Shown: positions 1 to 7,450, counted from the first letter of the stretch. The stretch is 8,036 nucleotides of DNA from Candidatus Hydrogenedentota bacterium (GCA_003695005.1 RFJE01000046.1:1-8036); one strand, 5' to 3'. Numbers and translations are program-made. The notes: a model not told the origin generated them from the sequence alone.

Positions 1-1051
1 ATTTGTAAAATAAGGGCAGATACCCCTCTTTTTGAATCTCAATCATTACTTGGCCTAGTTTTTCAGACACTTCCAAAGAGAATTTACCCTTGGTATTACT
101 CTTTTTGGTAATTTGTATTTTTTGACCATTAAATTCGCTGTGAATGGTTGCTTTTAAAGAGAGGGGTTTTTTGCTTTCTTTATCTTGAACGATCACTGTA
201 TATTTCTTGGCTCTTGCAGGGTCTAAAAAAGCGTATAAATCGTATCCTCCTTTCCCCCCTTTACGATTGGAAGCTAAATACAATTTACCATTGTGCCAAC
301 TTAAATACACTTCACTTTGCGGACTATTGACAGGCTTGGGTAAGTGCACGGGGGGTAGCCACTTATCTCCTTGCACTTTTGTATAATAAATATCCCAACC
401 CCCGAATCCACCGGGTCGGCGAGAAGCAAAATAAAAGCCTTGAATCGTGGTTCCTTGAAAAGCAGGCACAAGACCCACGTCTGCAAAACCAGAATTGACA
501 ACAGAAGGCAATAAAGTAACAGACCTATACTTCCCATTTTGCAAAACAGCTTTGTACAATTTTGCTTTTTTTATATTTCCAAAAGGCCAGCGATTAAAGT
601 ATAAAACACTGCCATCGTAATTTAAGGCGGGGGATCGCTCATGGGCAAAAGAGTTCACTTCTCCTGGAATCGGAACGGGATTTGTCCAGCCTGTTTTCGT
701 CTTATAGCTAATGTAAATATCAAACGAAACACGAATTCTATGATTCGAATCTATACTTTCTTTTGATCCATCTCTGTCGGAAGCAAAGACTAAAATTTTT
801 CCATCTCCAGATAAACGGGGAGATTCATCATGATAAGGAGAGTTTAAATTGACCAGTGGCTTTACAGGTTCTCCTTCGCAAGCTAAATATAAATTTGTAT
901 CCGGTTTCCCTAACCGATTACTGCTAAAAATAACACATTTTCCATCTGGATAAAAAGCAGGAGAAAATTCATTATCTTGTGTGTTGATATTACGAATATC
1001 CAAAGCAGATAATGCATTTGCCAAAATAAAAATAAAAAATATATATAGCAT
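1..1051 (-). CDS. Secreted PD40 (WD40-like/TolB-like) beta-propeller protein, 3' end cut off by the window
   Basis: This reading frame runs without a stop from an ATG at 1051 to the window edge, about 350 codons. An in-frame TAA lies 6 nt upstream of the ATG, which fixes the N-terminus. Residues 1-16 are hydrophobic and end in A-L-S-A before L-D-I, like a signal peptide, though without the usual basic residues. At least five propeller-type repeats follow: S-P-A-F-Y-P-D-G-K with F-S-S-N-R (about 27-60), S-P-R-L-S-G-D-G-K with F-A-S-D-R-D-G (75-115), S-P-A-L-N-Y-D-G (138-166), F-A-S-R-R-P-G-G-F-G-G-W-D-I-Y (190-225) and L-A-S-N-R-K-G-G-K-G-G-Y-D-L-Y (247-275). Residues about 283-350 resemble a carboxypeptidase-regulatory or Ig-like beta domain. 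Known proteins of this build often end in an OmpA peptidoglycan-binding domain, which would lie outside the window. A periplasmic or outer-membrane location is inferred; no enzymatic role is visible. It lies 51 nt downstream of the LysE-type gene on the same strand. Confidence 0.85.
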   Translation of the reverse strand, partial: MLYIFFIFILANALSALDIRNINTQDNEFSPAFYPDGKCVIFSSNRLGKPDTNLYLACEGEPVKPLVNLNSPYHDESPRLSGDGKILVFASDRDGSKESIDSNHRIRVSFDIYISYKTKTGWTNPVPIPGEVNSFAHERSPALNYDGSVLYFNRWPFGNIKKAKLYKAVLQNGKYRSVTLLPSVVNSGFADVGLVPAFQGTTIQGFYFASRRPGGFGGWDIYYTKVQGDKWLPPVHLPKPVNSPQSEVYLSWHNGKLYLASNRKGGKGGYDLYAFLDPARAKKYTVIVQDKESKKPLSLKATIHSEFNGQKIQITKKSNTKGKFSLEVSEKLGQVMIEIQKEGYLPLFYK

Positions 1052-1102
1052 GACGTTTTATTATCGGACGGGGAAAAGATTTTGTGTAGAGTTTTTCGTC
1101 AG

Positions 1103-1741
1103 TTACCCCATCGCAGCTCTTATGGCTAAAACGATGGCGAAAAGAATAAATGCACTTCCGATACCTTGGAAGATTTTATGCAGCAAGCCTTCTTCTATGC
1201 GACCATGTCGTTTTTTAAGCCAGGAAATCGCACTATAAAACCAAGATAACACGCCCGAGCCCACTCCAAAGCTGAATCCAACTAAAGAAAGTAAATTAAA
1301 GTGGAGTCCAAAAATGGTTTGAATGGTTGCGATTACAATTCCCCATGTTAAAATAAGCAATGGATTGAGCCCAATTAGCATAAGGCCATATACAAAAGCA
1401 TGTGCTAATTTTTTTTTGTCTTCTTTGCTTGGTTCTTCTGTTATATTTGGTTTTAGTTTTAAAAACAAAAACCCAGTGCCTAACAGTAAAATGGATCCTA
1501 CCCACTCAAAAATCCATTTGTACTCTTTTAAGAAACTCGATAGCCATAAAATTCCTAATGCTCCTACACCACAGTAGAGTGTTTCGGCAACCGAGGATCC
1601 AAGCGCTAAACTTTTTGCCCGTTGAAACTTTCCTAATAATGCTTGGTGGAAAATTACGCCGGAAGCAGGGCCTGCGGCTAGCATGGATCCAAAAAATCCG
1701 CTTAACATACCAAAGAACGCTCCCATTACAAAGGATGTCAT
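1103..1741 (-). CDS. LysE/RhtB-type inner-membrane exporter
   Basis: The 212-residue protein is very hydrophobic, with about six membrane segments (near 4-28, 45-70, 76-96, 113-140, 147-172 and 190-210) and a charged, lysine-rich loop at about 97-112. That length and topology fit the LysE/RhtB superfamily, which exports amino acids or other small solutes. The first segment ends in A-A-G-P-A-S-G, like the Pro-Gly motif of the family's first helix, and G-L-N-P-L-L-I-L-T-W at about 124-133 resembles its conserved N-P segment. The substrate cannot be read from the sequence. The ATG lies 2 nt after the prfB TGA, so the two genes are almost certainly co-transcribed and probably translationally coupled. 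No clear Shine-Dalgarno sequence is present. Other small-solute transporter families with a similar fold are possible alternatives. Confidence 0.75.
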   Translation of the reverse strand: MTSFVMGAFFGMLSGFFGSMLAAGPASGVIFHQALLGKFQRAKSLALGSSVAETLYCGVGALGILWLSSFLKEYKWIFEWVGSILLLGTGFLFLKLKPNITEEPSKEDKKKLAHAFVYGLMLIGLNPLLILTWGIVIATIQTIFGLHFNLLSLVGFSFGVGSGVLSWFYSAISWLKKRHGRIEEGLLHKIFQGIGSAFILFAIVLAIRAAMG

Positions 1742-1743
1742 AT

Positions 1744-2871
1744 TCAGTTACCAGATTGGTTTAAGGGGGATCGTAAATAAGCATCAATAAATTCATCAAG
1801 TTGACCATCCATAACAGCCTGTACATTCGATGTTTCGTAACCCGTTCGTAAGTCTTTTACCATATTATAAGGGTGAAACACATAAGATCGAATTTGGTTT
1901 CCCCAGGAAATATCTTTTCGCTCCCCAGATTTTGCCTCAATTTCTTTTGCTTTTTCTTCCCTCGCTAGCTCGTACAATCGAGCTTTTAAGAGTTTCATTG
2001 CTGTCGCTCGATTTTTAATTTGCGACCTTTCGTTTTGGCAAGCTACCACAATCCCTGTTGGAAGATGTGTAATACGAACTGCAGAATCGGTTTTGTTAAT
2101 ATGTTGTCCCCCCGCACCAGAAGATCGGTAGGTATCAATTCTTAAGTCCTTTTCGTTAATTTCAACTTGCACATCATCAGAAATTTCGGGACTTACATGT
2201 ACGGAAGCAAAACTTGTATGCCGTTTTTTATTCGCATCAAAAGGCGAAATTCGTACGAGCCGGTGAACACCATTTTCGGCACGCAAGTATCCATACGCAT
2301 TTGGCCCTTTGACTAAAAAAGTAACACTTTTAATACCTGCTTCTTCGCCTTCCTGATAATCAATCAGTTCTACTTGGAATCCATTTTTTTCTGCCCAACG
2401 CAAGTACATACGATAAAGCATTTCGGCCCAATCTTGTGACTCCGTTCCACCGGCACCCGGTTGAATATGGACAAACGCATTGCGGAAATCATCTTCCCCG
2501 ATGAGTAAATTTTCTAAATCTAATTTATCGAATTCTTTTTTTTGATCTTCATATTTTTGTGTTAAATCTTCTAAAAAACTTTCTTCTTTTTCTAAAAGAG
2601 CAATTTCGAGATACTCGGATGTATCCTGAATTTGGTGAAGCAAGCTTTTCCAAGCAGAAAGTTTTTTTTCTAACGCAGCTGCTTTTGTCCGAATGGCCGT
2701 GGCTTTTTCGACATTATCCCCTTGCCAAAGCTCGGGATTTTCTAATTCCTTTTGTAATTCCTGCAATTCTTCTTCGGTACTTTGCAAATTTAAAGATTGA
2801 AACCGATCTTGCACTTCTTTTGCAAAGCTTTGGTAAGCATCTGCAAATTCTTCTAAATTATGAAACTTCAC
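1744..2871 (-). CDS. prfB: Peptide chain release factor 2 (RF2)
   Basis: RF2 recognises UGA and UAA stop codons and triggers release of the finished peptide on the ribosome. Numbered from the GTG start chosen here (375 residues), the protein has an N-terminal helical, Glu/Lys-rich domain (about 1-120), the RF2 stop-codon tripeptide S-P-F (209-211) and the universal G-G-Q (254-256) in [11 protein letters not shown]. It ends near the family's usual length of about 365. A longer reading from an ATG at 2922 would add 17 hydrophobic residues that are unlike any RF2 N-terminus and sit over a candidate -10 box, so GTG at 2871 is preferred. The frame is open right through the segment that carries the programmed +1 frameshift in many bacteria. 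It is the first gene of a minus-strand cluster with the LysE-type exporter. Family identity is certain; the exact start is less so. Confidence 0.95.
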   Translation of the reverse strand: MKFHNLEEFADAYQSFAKEVQDRFQSLNLQSTEEELQELQKELENPELWQGDNVEKATAIRTKAAALEKKLSAWKSLLHQIQDTSEYLEIALLEKEESFLEDLTQKYEDQKKEFDKLDLENLLIGEDDFRNAFVHIQPGAGGTESQDWAEMLYRMYLRWAEKNGFQVELIDYQEGEEAGIKSVTFLVKGPNAYGYLRAENGVHRLVRISPFDANKKRHTSFASVHVSPEISDDVQVEINEKDLRIDTYRSSGAGGQHINKTDSAVRITHLPTGIVVACQNERSQIKNRATAMKLLKARLYELAREEKAKEIEAKSGERKDISWGNQIRSYVFHPYNMVKDLRTGYETSNVQAVMDGQLDEFIDAYLRSPLNQSGN

Positions 2872-2909
2872 ATAAGAAAAAAACAAAAATGTACTTGCCC
2901 TGTAAACAA

Positions 2910-2917
2910 AATATAAA
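2910..2917. promoter_or_regulatory. Candidate overlapping -10 boxes of the divergent prfB and GGDEF clusters
   Basis: The divergent gap contains an AT-rich core that reads TATATT on the minus strand (2910-2915) and TATAAA on the plus strand (2912-2917). A minus-strand start about 7 nt further on would lie inside the hydrophobic extension of the longer prfB reading, which supports the GTG start at 2871. A plus-strand start near 2924 would leave the GGDEF transcript with almost no leader. No convincing -35 hexamer is present on either strand, so this is a weak positional inference. Confidence 0.3.
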
Positions 2918-2928
2918 AACATTGTGCT

Positions 2929-4053
2929 GTGGCAGAGCCAAAAGAAGCAGAGCTAAAACCTACCGACGAAAATGAAATTACGGTTCCCTTAGAATATTTT
3001 CAGTATGAAAGTCGAATATTTGCTTTACAAGAACTTTTAACAATTTCAAAAGCACTTACTTCGAATTTAGACAGTCGTTCTCTTATTGAAACTATTTTGA
3101 GTATTTCTCTTACTCATAGCCAAACTTTTAAAGTCGGGATTTATCTTTCTCCACAATTAGACTCTAATTTTTTTCAGCTGTATGATACAAGCATTGGTTT
3201 TGATGTCAATCATCCTGAACAGTTTCGGCTAGCTAAAGAATCCGATTTTATCCGCTATTTAGAAAACATCGAAAAAACAACAACATTAACGGAAGCTAAA
3301 AAGGCAATACCAAATACTCCCGAAAACAATGCGATCTTTGAAAAACTTTCTTCTTTAAGCGATGAGCTCTTATTAGTACCCCTGAAAAAAAGTGGTGATA
3401 TCAATGGCCTTTTAATTTTAGGTCCTAAAAGTAGTGGTGGCCAATATACAGCAAGCGAGTGTGCTTTTTTAGCCAATTTAGCGTCTATTGCTTCTATTGC
3501 TGTGGAAAATGCAAAGTTATATGAAATGGCTACTGTGGATATGAAGACAAAATTACGCATGCATCATTATTTTATGGCAAGGTTGCGCGAAGAAATGCGA
3601 GACGCTTCGAAATCCGATAAACCTTTAAGTATGCTTATGCTAGATATTGATCATTTTAAAAAATTCAATGATACCTATGGCCACCAATTAGGAGATGTCG
3701 TTTTGCAACAAGTGGCAGCTGTTCTAATGAGAAATTGCCGTTCCACAGATGTACCGGCTCGTTATGGAGGAGAGGAATTTGCGGTGCTAATGCCGGGAGC
3801 TCGTCTTACTGACACCGTGAAACAAGCAGAAAGGACTAGAAAAGCCATTGAGAATATGGAGATCGAAAATCCACAAGATCCGAATCATCCACTGCATGTT
3901 ACCGTTTCCATTGGCATTGCACAATTTTATCCGGATCTTGATACTACGCCCGAGCATTTTATTGAAAGATGCGATCAGGCTCTTTACAAAGCAAAACAAG
4001 CTGGCAGAAATCGTATTGAAGCTGCCACTGTACAACATTCTCATAATATATAA
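2929..4053 (+). CDS. GAF-GGDEF diguanylate cyclase
   Basis: The 374-residue protein has a GAF-like sensor domain (about 35-195), a short helical linker (about 196-225) and a C-terminal GGDEF domain (about 228-365). It should make cyclic di-GMP from two GTP in the cytoplasm, since no membrane segment is visible. The catalytic loop is intact as R-Y-G-G-E-E-F (278-284). Metal- and GTP-binding residues are present in [11 protein letters not shown] (D239, N247) and G-D (D256). R-S-T-D (271-274), five residues before the motif, is a textbook RxxD inhibitory I-site, so product feedback is expected. The GAF ligand cannot be predicted. The start is GTG: an in-frame TAA at 2914 allows little else, and the next Met is residue 200. 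No Shine-Dalgarno sequence precedes it. It heads the plus-strand cluster, 13 nt before the next gene. Confidence 0.93.
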   Translation: MAEPKEAELKPTDENEITVPLEYFQYESRIFALQELLTISKALTSNLDSRSLIETILSISLTHSQTFKVGIYLSPQLDSNFFQLYDTSIGFDVNHPEQFRLAKESDFIRYLENIEKTTTLTEAKKAIPNTPENNAIFEKLSSLSDELLLVPLKKSGDINGLLILGPKSSGGQYTASECAFLANLASIASIAVENAKLYEMATVDMKTKLRMHHYFMARLREEMRDASKSDKPLSMLMLDIDHFKKFNDTYGHQLGDVVLQQVAAVLMRNCRSTDVPARYGGEEFAVLMPGARLTDTVKQAERTRKAIENMEIENPQDPNHPLHVTVSIGIAQFYPDLDTTPEHFIERCDQALYKAKQAGRNRIEAATVQHSHNI

Positions 4054-4058
4054 AAGGA
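4054..4058 (+). promoter_or_regulatory. Ribosome binding site AAGGA
   Basis: AAGGA lies 8 nt before the ATG at 4067, directly after the GGDEF stop codon. It is the clearest Shine-Dalgarno sequence in the window. It decides the start of the small membrane protein, whose frame stays open far upstream inside the GGDEF gene. Confidence 0.75.
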
Positions 4059-4066
4059 AAAGTGTT

Positions 4067-4615
4067 ATGAAAAAACAAAAAAGGACGTCTAACAAGTATA
4101 TGCAAAAGAGAGGAAAGTTTCTCGTAAAAGTTATTTCATTACTCGGCATATTTAGCTTTCAACTTATCCTATCACCCTGCCTTTATGGAATTACGTTAGA
4201 AGAAAAACTTGGCAAAAGAGAAGTGCAAGAAGATACTTTTGCGGATCGGGAAGTGGTAAACAATAATACTGCCAATGAACTCGAAGGGAAAACCGCTGTC
4301 GTTGTCAAAGATAAAGTCATTTATAAAGATCCTCGTTTAAGCTGTATTTTATCTTTTATGGTGCCTGGCATGGGTGAGTATTATTTACGTAATGATGTAA
4401 AAGGAACAATTTTCTTCCTAACCACTACAAGCACGTATGCCTTATCTTTCTATTACTTATATACAGGGTTAAGAGGAGGATCCGCAGGAAAAAACCAATT
4501 AATCATTGGATCGATTGGTACGGTGGCAGCTCTTGTTTTACACATTGTTGGAATGGTGGAGTCTTATAACGATGCGGTAGAAATTAACGAAGCTCGTTTT
4601 TATATGACGGAATAA
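4067..4615 (+). CDS. Small membrane protein with a P-G-M-G-E-Y-Y motif, function unknown
   Basis: I do not recognise this 182-residue protein with confidence. The N-terminus is strongly basic (residues 1-21), followed by a hydrophobic stretch (about 18-41) that looks like a signal peptide or anchor. A single Cys (38) follows L-S-P, which is a poor lipobox, so lipidation is doubtful. A charged linker (about 42-90) leads to a hydrophobic region with about three membrane segments (near 91-103, 112-134 and 145-166) and a short polar tail. P-G-M-G-E-Y-Y-L (100-107) followed by K-G-T-I-F-F resembles the P-G-x-G-x-x-Y signature of small bacterial membrane proteins of DUF5683 or TM2 type. That likeness is from memory and not proven. 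The gene lies 13 nt after the GGDEF gene and 11 nt before bioB, so it is probably co-transcribed with both. The frame is open upstream to 3848, but only inside the GGDEF gene, so the ATG at 4067 is the real start. Confidence 0.8.
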   Translation: MKKQKRTSNKYMQKRGKFLVKVISLLGIFSFQLILSPCLYGITLEEKLGKREVQEDTFADREVVNNNTANELEGKTAVVVKDKVIYKDPRLSCILSFMVPGMGEYYLRNDVKGTIFFLTTTSTYALSFYYLYTGLRGGSAGKNQLIIGSIGTVAALVLHIVGMVESYNDAVEINEARFYMTE

Positions 4616-4626
4616 TTTATAAACCC

Positions 4627-5562
4627 ATGCAGCTAGAAGAAGCCATTCGGCTATATAACAAACCACTATTAGATTTAGTCTATTTTGCTGCGAAAGTTCA
4701 CCGAAAATATCACAATCCAAATGAGATTCAAGTCTGTACGTTACTATCTTTAAAAACAGGAGGGTGCAGCGAAGATTGTGCCTACTGTGCTCAATCGGCA
4801 CGATACCAAACCCCTGTTATCAATGAGCAATTTTTAGATCCTGATACTGTTTATGCAAAAGCAGAGGAAGCAAAACAAAATGGTTCTTCGCGATTTTGTA
4901 TGGGGGTTGCTTGGCGGGAAGTCCCTTCTCGCGGTAAAACAGCTCAAAAAAGACTCAACCAACTCATACAAGCCATTGAAGCTGCGGCATCCACAGGACT
5001 TGAAGTTTGCTTAACGGCGGGAATGCTCAATGAACAGGTCGCTAAAAAATTAAAAGCAGCAGGACTACATGTGTACAATCACAATTTAGATACTTCGCCG
5101 GAATATTATCCGCGTATTATTACCACTAGAACATATAAAGACAGACTGCAAACATTAGAGGCGGTTGCAAAAGCAGGTATTAGTATTTGTTCCGGTGGCA
5201 TTATTGGTATGGGAGAATCGCCGGAAGATCGTGTAAAAATGCTTTGGATCTTGTCGAACTTAAAAGTTCCCCCTGAATCGGTACCGATTAATAATCTTGT
5301 ACCTATTCCGGGTACGCCGCTCGAAAAGCAAAAACCGGCAGAAAGTTTTGACATGGTGCGAACCATTGCTGTTGCGAGAATTTTAATGCCAAAGGCTAAA
5401 ATAAGATTAGCTGCCGGAAGAGAAGCTTTATCGGAAGAAACACAAGCCCTTTGTTTTTTAGCAGGAGCGAATTCTATCTTTAGCGGAAAAAAATTATTAA
5501 CAACACCTAATGCAGGGATTCATCGAGATAAACTCTTATTCGAAAAGTTAGGGTTAAAATAG
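4627..5562 (+). CDS. bioB: Biotin synthase (radical SAM)
   Basis: BioB inserts sulfur into dethiobiotin, the last step of biotin synthesis, using S-adenosylmethionine and two iron-sulfur clusters. The 311-residue protein is recognisable end to end. The [4Fe-4S] cysteines are C47, C51 and C54 in G-G-C-S-E-D-C-A-Y-C. The [2Fe-2S] ligands are C91 (R-F-C-M-G), C128 (E-V-C-L-T), C188 (S-I-C-S-G-G) and R260 (I-R-L-A-A-G-R-E). Other family blocks such as Y-N-H-N-L-D-T-S-P-E and E-S-V-P-I-N-N-L are intact. It ends soon after the core, without the C-terminal tail of the E. coli enzyme. The ATG lies 11 nt after the preceding gene, with no good Shine-Dalgarno sequence. No other biotin gene and no obvious BirA-type operator is in the window, so bioB appears embedded in an unrelated operon. 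Confidence 0.97.
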   Translation: MQLEEAIRLYNKPLLDLVYFAAKVHRKYHNPNEIQVCTLLSLKTGGCSEDCAYCAQSARYQTPVINEQFLDPDTVYAKAEEAKQNGSSRFCMGVAWREVPSRGKTAQKRLNQLIQAIEAAASTGLEVCLTAGMLNEQVAKKLKAAGLHVYNHNLDTSPEYYPRIITTRTYKDRLQTLEAVAKAGISICSGGIIGMGESPEDRVKMLWILSNLKVPPESVPINNLVPIPGTPLEKQKPAESFDMVRTIAVARILMPKAKIRLAAGREALSEETQALCFLAGANSIFSGKKLLTTPNAGIHRDKLLFEKLGLK

Positions 5563-5605
5563 CTGTTACTCTTGACGGGATGTGTAAAATATAGATTCTT
5601 AAAAA

Positions 5606-7201
5606 ATGCAAAATATAAAACCGGCAATTTTAGTAATTTTAGATGGATTTGGAATCAACCCGAATACTAATGAATTTGGGAATGCTGTTTTAATGGCCAA
5701 TACACCGAATTTTAACCGGATTTTTTCGGAGTATCCGTTTTCGAAGCTGAACACTTCGGGCGAAGCGGTAGGGCTACCTGAAGGGATTATGGGGAATTCA
5801 GAAATTGGCCACATGAACATTGGTTCGGGACGAATTATTTATAGTGATATTGTTCGCATCGACAAAGCATTTGCGGATGGTAGCATTGAGCAAAATTTAG
5901 AGTTTAAGTCTATTTTAAGTTATCTTCAAAAAACAGGGGGCAGGTTGCATTTACTTGGTCTATTGAGTGATGGTGGTGTTCATTCTTCGTTAGATCATTT
6001 ATTTCATCTTTTAGAACTTTTTAAGAAGCATAAAGTAAACGAAACCTATGTTCATGCTTTTTTAGATGGGCGTGATACTTCGCCTACCAGTGGGGTAAAG
6101 TACTTACAAAAGCTTTTTGACTTTATGAGCAAAATTCAGTATGGAAAGCTCGCGGATATTGTTGGTCGGTATTATGCTATGGATCGGGATAACCGGTGGG
6201 AGCGCATCGAAAAAGCATATCGTTTGCTTACGGAAGCACAGGGAGATCATACTGAAGCAAATGCAGAAAGTGTTGTTTCTAAAATAAAAGAGTATTATGG
6301 GAAAAACATTACAGATGAGTTTATGGAGCCAATTTCAGTAAATTCAGATGGGGTGATTCGCGATGGAGATGCTGTACTCTTTTTTAATTTTCGGGCAGAC
6401 AGGGCACGGCAAATGACACAAGCATTGGCTTTAGAGGATTTTTCGCATTTTCCCCGAAAAAAATTAAATATTCACTATACTTGTATGACGGAGTATAAAA
6501 AAGAGTACCATTTGCCAATCCTTTTCCCTCCCTTGGAAATGAAGCATTTATTTGGAGAGGTAATTGCGGAAGCCGGATTAAAACAGTTGCGAATTGCAGA
6601 AACAGAAAAATATGCACATGTTACTTTTTTCTTTAATGGTGGCCGGGAAGAACCATTCCCGGGTGAGGATCGTATTTTAGTGCCATCACCTAAAGTTGCG
6701 ACTTATGATTTAAAGCCAGAAATGTCCGCCCCGGAAGTTACAGAAAAAGTAGTGGAAGCTCTATATAAAAAGGAAAATGGAAGACCATATTATTCCCTTA
6801 TTGTACTAAATTTTGCAAATGGAGATATGGTTGGACATACAGGGGTTTTAGAAGCCGCAATTCAAGCTGTTGAAGTTTTAGATACAATGATAGGCAAAGT
6901 AGAAGAGGCGGCTCTTCGGAATAACTACTTAATGTTTCTAACAGCTGATCATGGCAATTGTGAAAAAATGTGTGCTAAATCACCTAAAAGTAAGGAAGAG
7001 GAATGCAAACCCTTTACGCAGCATACTCTTTTCCCCGTGCCTTTTGTTTTTATTGCCAATGAGAGCAAAGGGAAAAAAATTCCCATGGAGGATGGTAAGC
7101 TTGCAGATGTAGCACCAACTATGCTAAACCAAATGGGGCTTCCTGTTCCAAAAGAGATGACTGGAAATAATTTAATCCAAGTAGCCGCAGTCGCTGTATG
7201 A
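5606..7201 (+). CDS. gpmI: 2,3-bisphosphoglycerate-independent phosphoglycerate mutase
   Basis: GpmI interconverts 3- and 2-phosphoglycerate in glycolysis and gluconeogenesis, using two divalent metal ions (usually Mn) and a phosphoserine intermediate. The 531-residue protein has the alkaline-phosphatase-like metal site and active serine: D13 (L-D-G-F-G), S65 (G-N-S-E-I-G-H), D407 and H411 (N-G-D-M-V-G-H), D448 and H449 (T-A-D-H-G-N) and H473. The inserted transferase domain (about 80-310) carries S-D-G-G-V-H, D-G-R-D-T-S-P and N-F-R-A-D-R-A-R. It is about 20 residues longer than typical members. About 7 of these lie between the D-H-G-N motif and the next metal-ligand His, in a lysine-rich loop with C452, C456 and C467. 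The start is the first Met before the conserved N-terminal strand; no Shine-Dalgarno sequence is visible. It follows bioB by 43 nt, and its TGA overlaps the SemiSWEET ATG. Confidence 0.97.
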   Translation: MQNIKPAILVILDGFGINPNTNEFGNAVLMANTPNFNRIFSEYPFSKLNTSGEAVGLPEGIMGNSEIGHMNIGSGRIIYSDIVRIDKAFADGSIEQNLEFKSILSYLQKTGGRLHLLGLLSDGGVHSSLDHLFHLLELFKKHKVNETYVHAFLDGRDTSPTSGVKYLQKLFDFMSKIQYGKLADIVGRYYAMDRDNRWERIEKAYRLLTEAQGDHTEANAESVVSKIKEYYGKNITDEFMEPISVNSDGVIRDGDAVLFFNFRADRARQMTQALALEDFSHFPRKKLNIHYTCMTEYKKEYHLPILFPPLEMKHLFGEVIAEAGLKQLRIAETEKYAHVTFFFNGGREEPFPGEDRILVPSPKVATYDLKPEMSAPEVTEKVVEALYKKENGRPYYSLIVLNFANGDMVGHTGVLEAAIQAVEVLDTMIGKVEEAALRNNYLMFLTADHGNCEKMCAKSPKSKEEECKPFTQHTLFPVPFVFIANESKGKKIPMEDGKLADVAPTMLNQMGLPVPKEMTGNNLIQVAAVAV

Positions 7202-7449
7202 GCTACGTAGATTTCATTGGTTTATTAGCCGGAATAGGGACTTCTTTTTCTTTAGTTCCGCAGGCCATTAAAATTTATCGCAGCAAAAGTGCAAAAGATG
7301 TATCCACAGGCATGTTTTTAGTCTTTTCCACAGGAGTTGCTCTTTGGTTATATTATGGATTTTTAATATCAGCGTGGCCTGTTATCTTAACAAATGGCTT
7401 TGCACTGTTTATGTCACTTTTGATTTTAGGGATGAAAATCCGTTACTAA
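7198..7449 (+). CDS. SemiSWEET sugar transporter (PQ-loop family)
   Basis: The 83-residue protein has three membrane segments (about 5-23, 36-56 and 60-80), the length and topology of a bacterial SemiSWEET. Members of that family dimerise to carry sugars across the inner membrane by facilitated diffusion. The first segment ends in S-L-V-P-Q-A-I-K-I-Y, the family P-Q motif, followed by a short loop (S-K-S-A-K-D-V-S-T-G). The second contains A-L-W-L-Y-Y-G and the third begins I-L-T-N-G-F-A, with Trp and Asn where the family lines its sugar pocket. The ATG overlaps the gpmI stop by 4 nt (ATGA), so translation is probably coupled to gpmI. The specific sugar is unknown. The stop codon lies inside the left copy of the 9-bp direct repeat that bounds the downstream element. 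Confidence 0.9.
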   Translation: MSYVDFIGLLAGIGTSFSLVPQAIKIYRSKSAKDVSTGMFLVFSTGVALWLYYGFLISAWPVILTNGFALFMSLLILGMKIRY

Positions 7450-7450
7450 T
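7442..7450. repeat. Left copy of 9-bp direct repeat GTTACTAAT (probable target-site duplication)
   Basis: GTTACTAAT here is identical to 7614-7622. It ends exactly where the left terminal inverted repeat of the 163-bp element begins. It includes the SemiSWEET TAA stop, so the insertion would not have altered the protein. Confidence 0.75.

Noticed and set aside
301..537. A 78-residue minus-strand reading frame that looks like a hydrophobic protein
   Set aside because: It lies in a different frame within the long PD40 gene, which covers the whole region and has clear repeats; it is a shadow.
2780..2810. A CTTTAA string in prfB as a degenerate frameshift site
   Set aside because: It is not in the frame that a +1 slip into the RF2 frame would need, and the RF2 frame is open upstream of it.
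3848..4066. N-terminal extension of the small membrane protein inside the GGDEF gene
   Set aside because: It only overlaps the GGDEF catalytic domain in another frame. The AAGGA at 4054-4058 points to the ATG at 4067.
4150..4185. Lipoprotein signal in the small membrane protein (L-S-P-C)
   Set aside because: Pro at the -1 position is unsuitable for signal peptidase II, and the rest of the lipobox is weak.
5572..5600. TTGACG followed by TATAGA as a promoter for gpmI
   Set aside because: The spacing is only 12 nt, far from 17. The alternatives at correct spacing are poor, so gpmI may simply be read from upstream.
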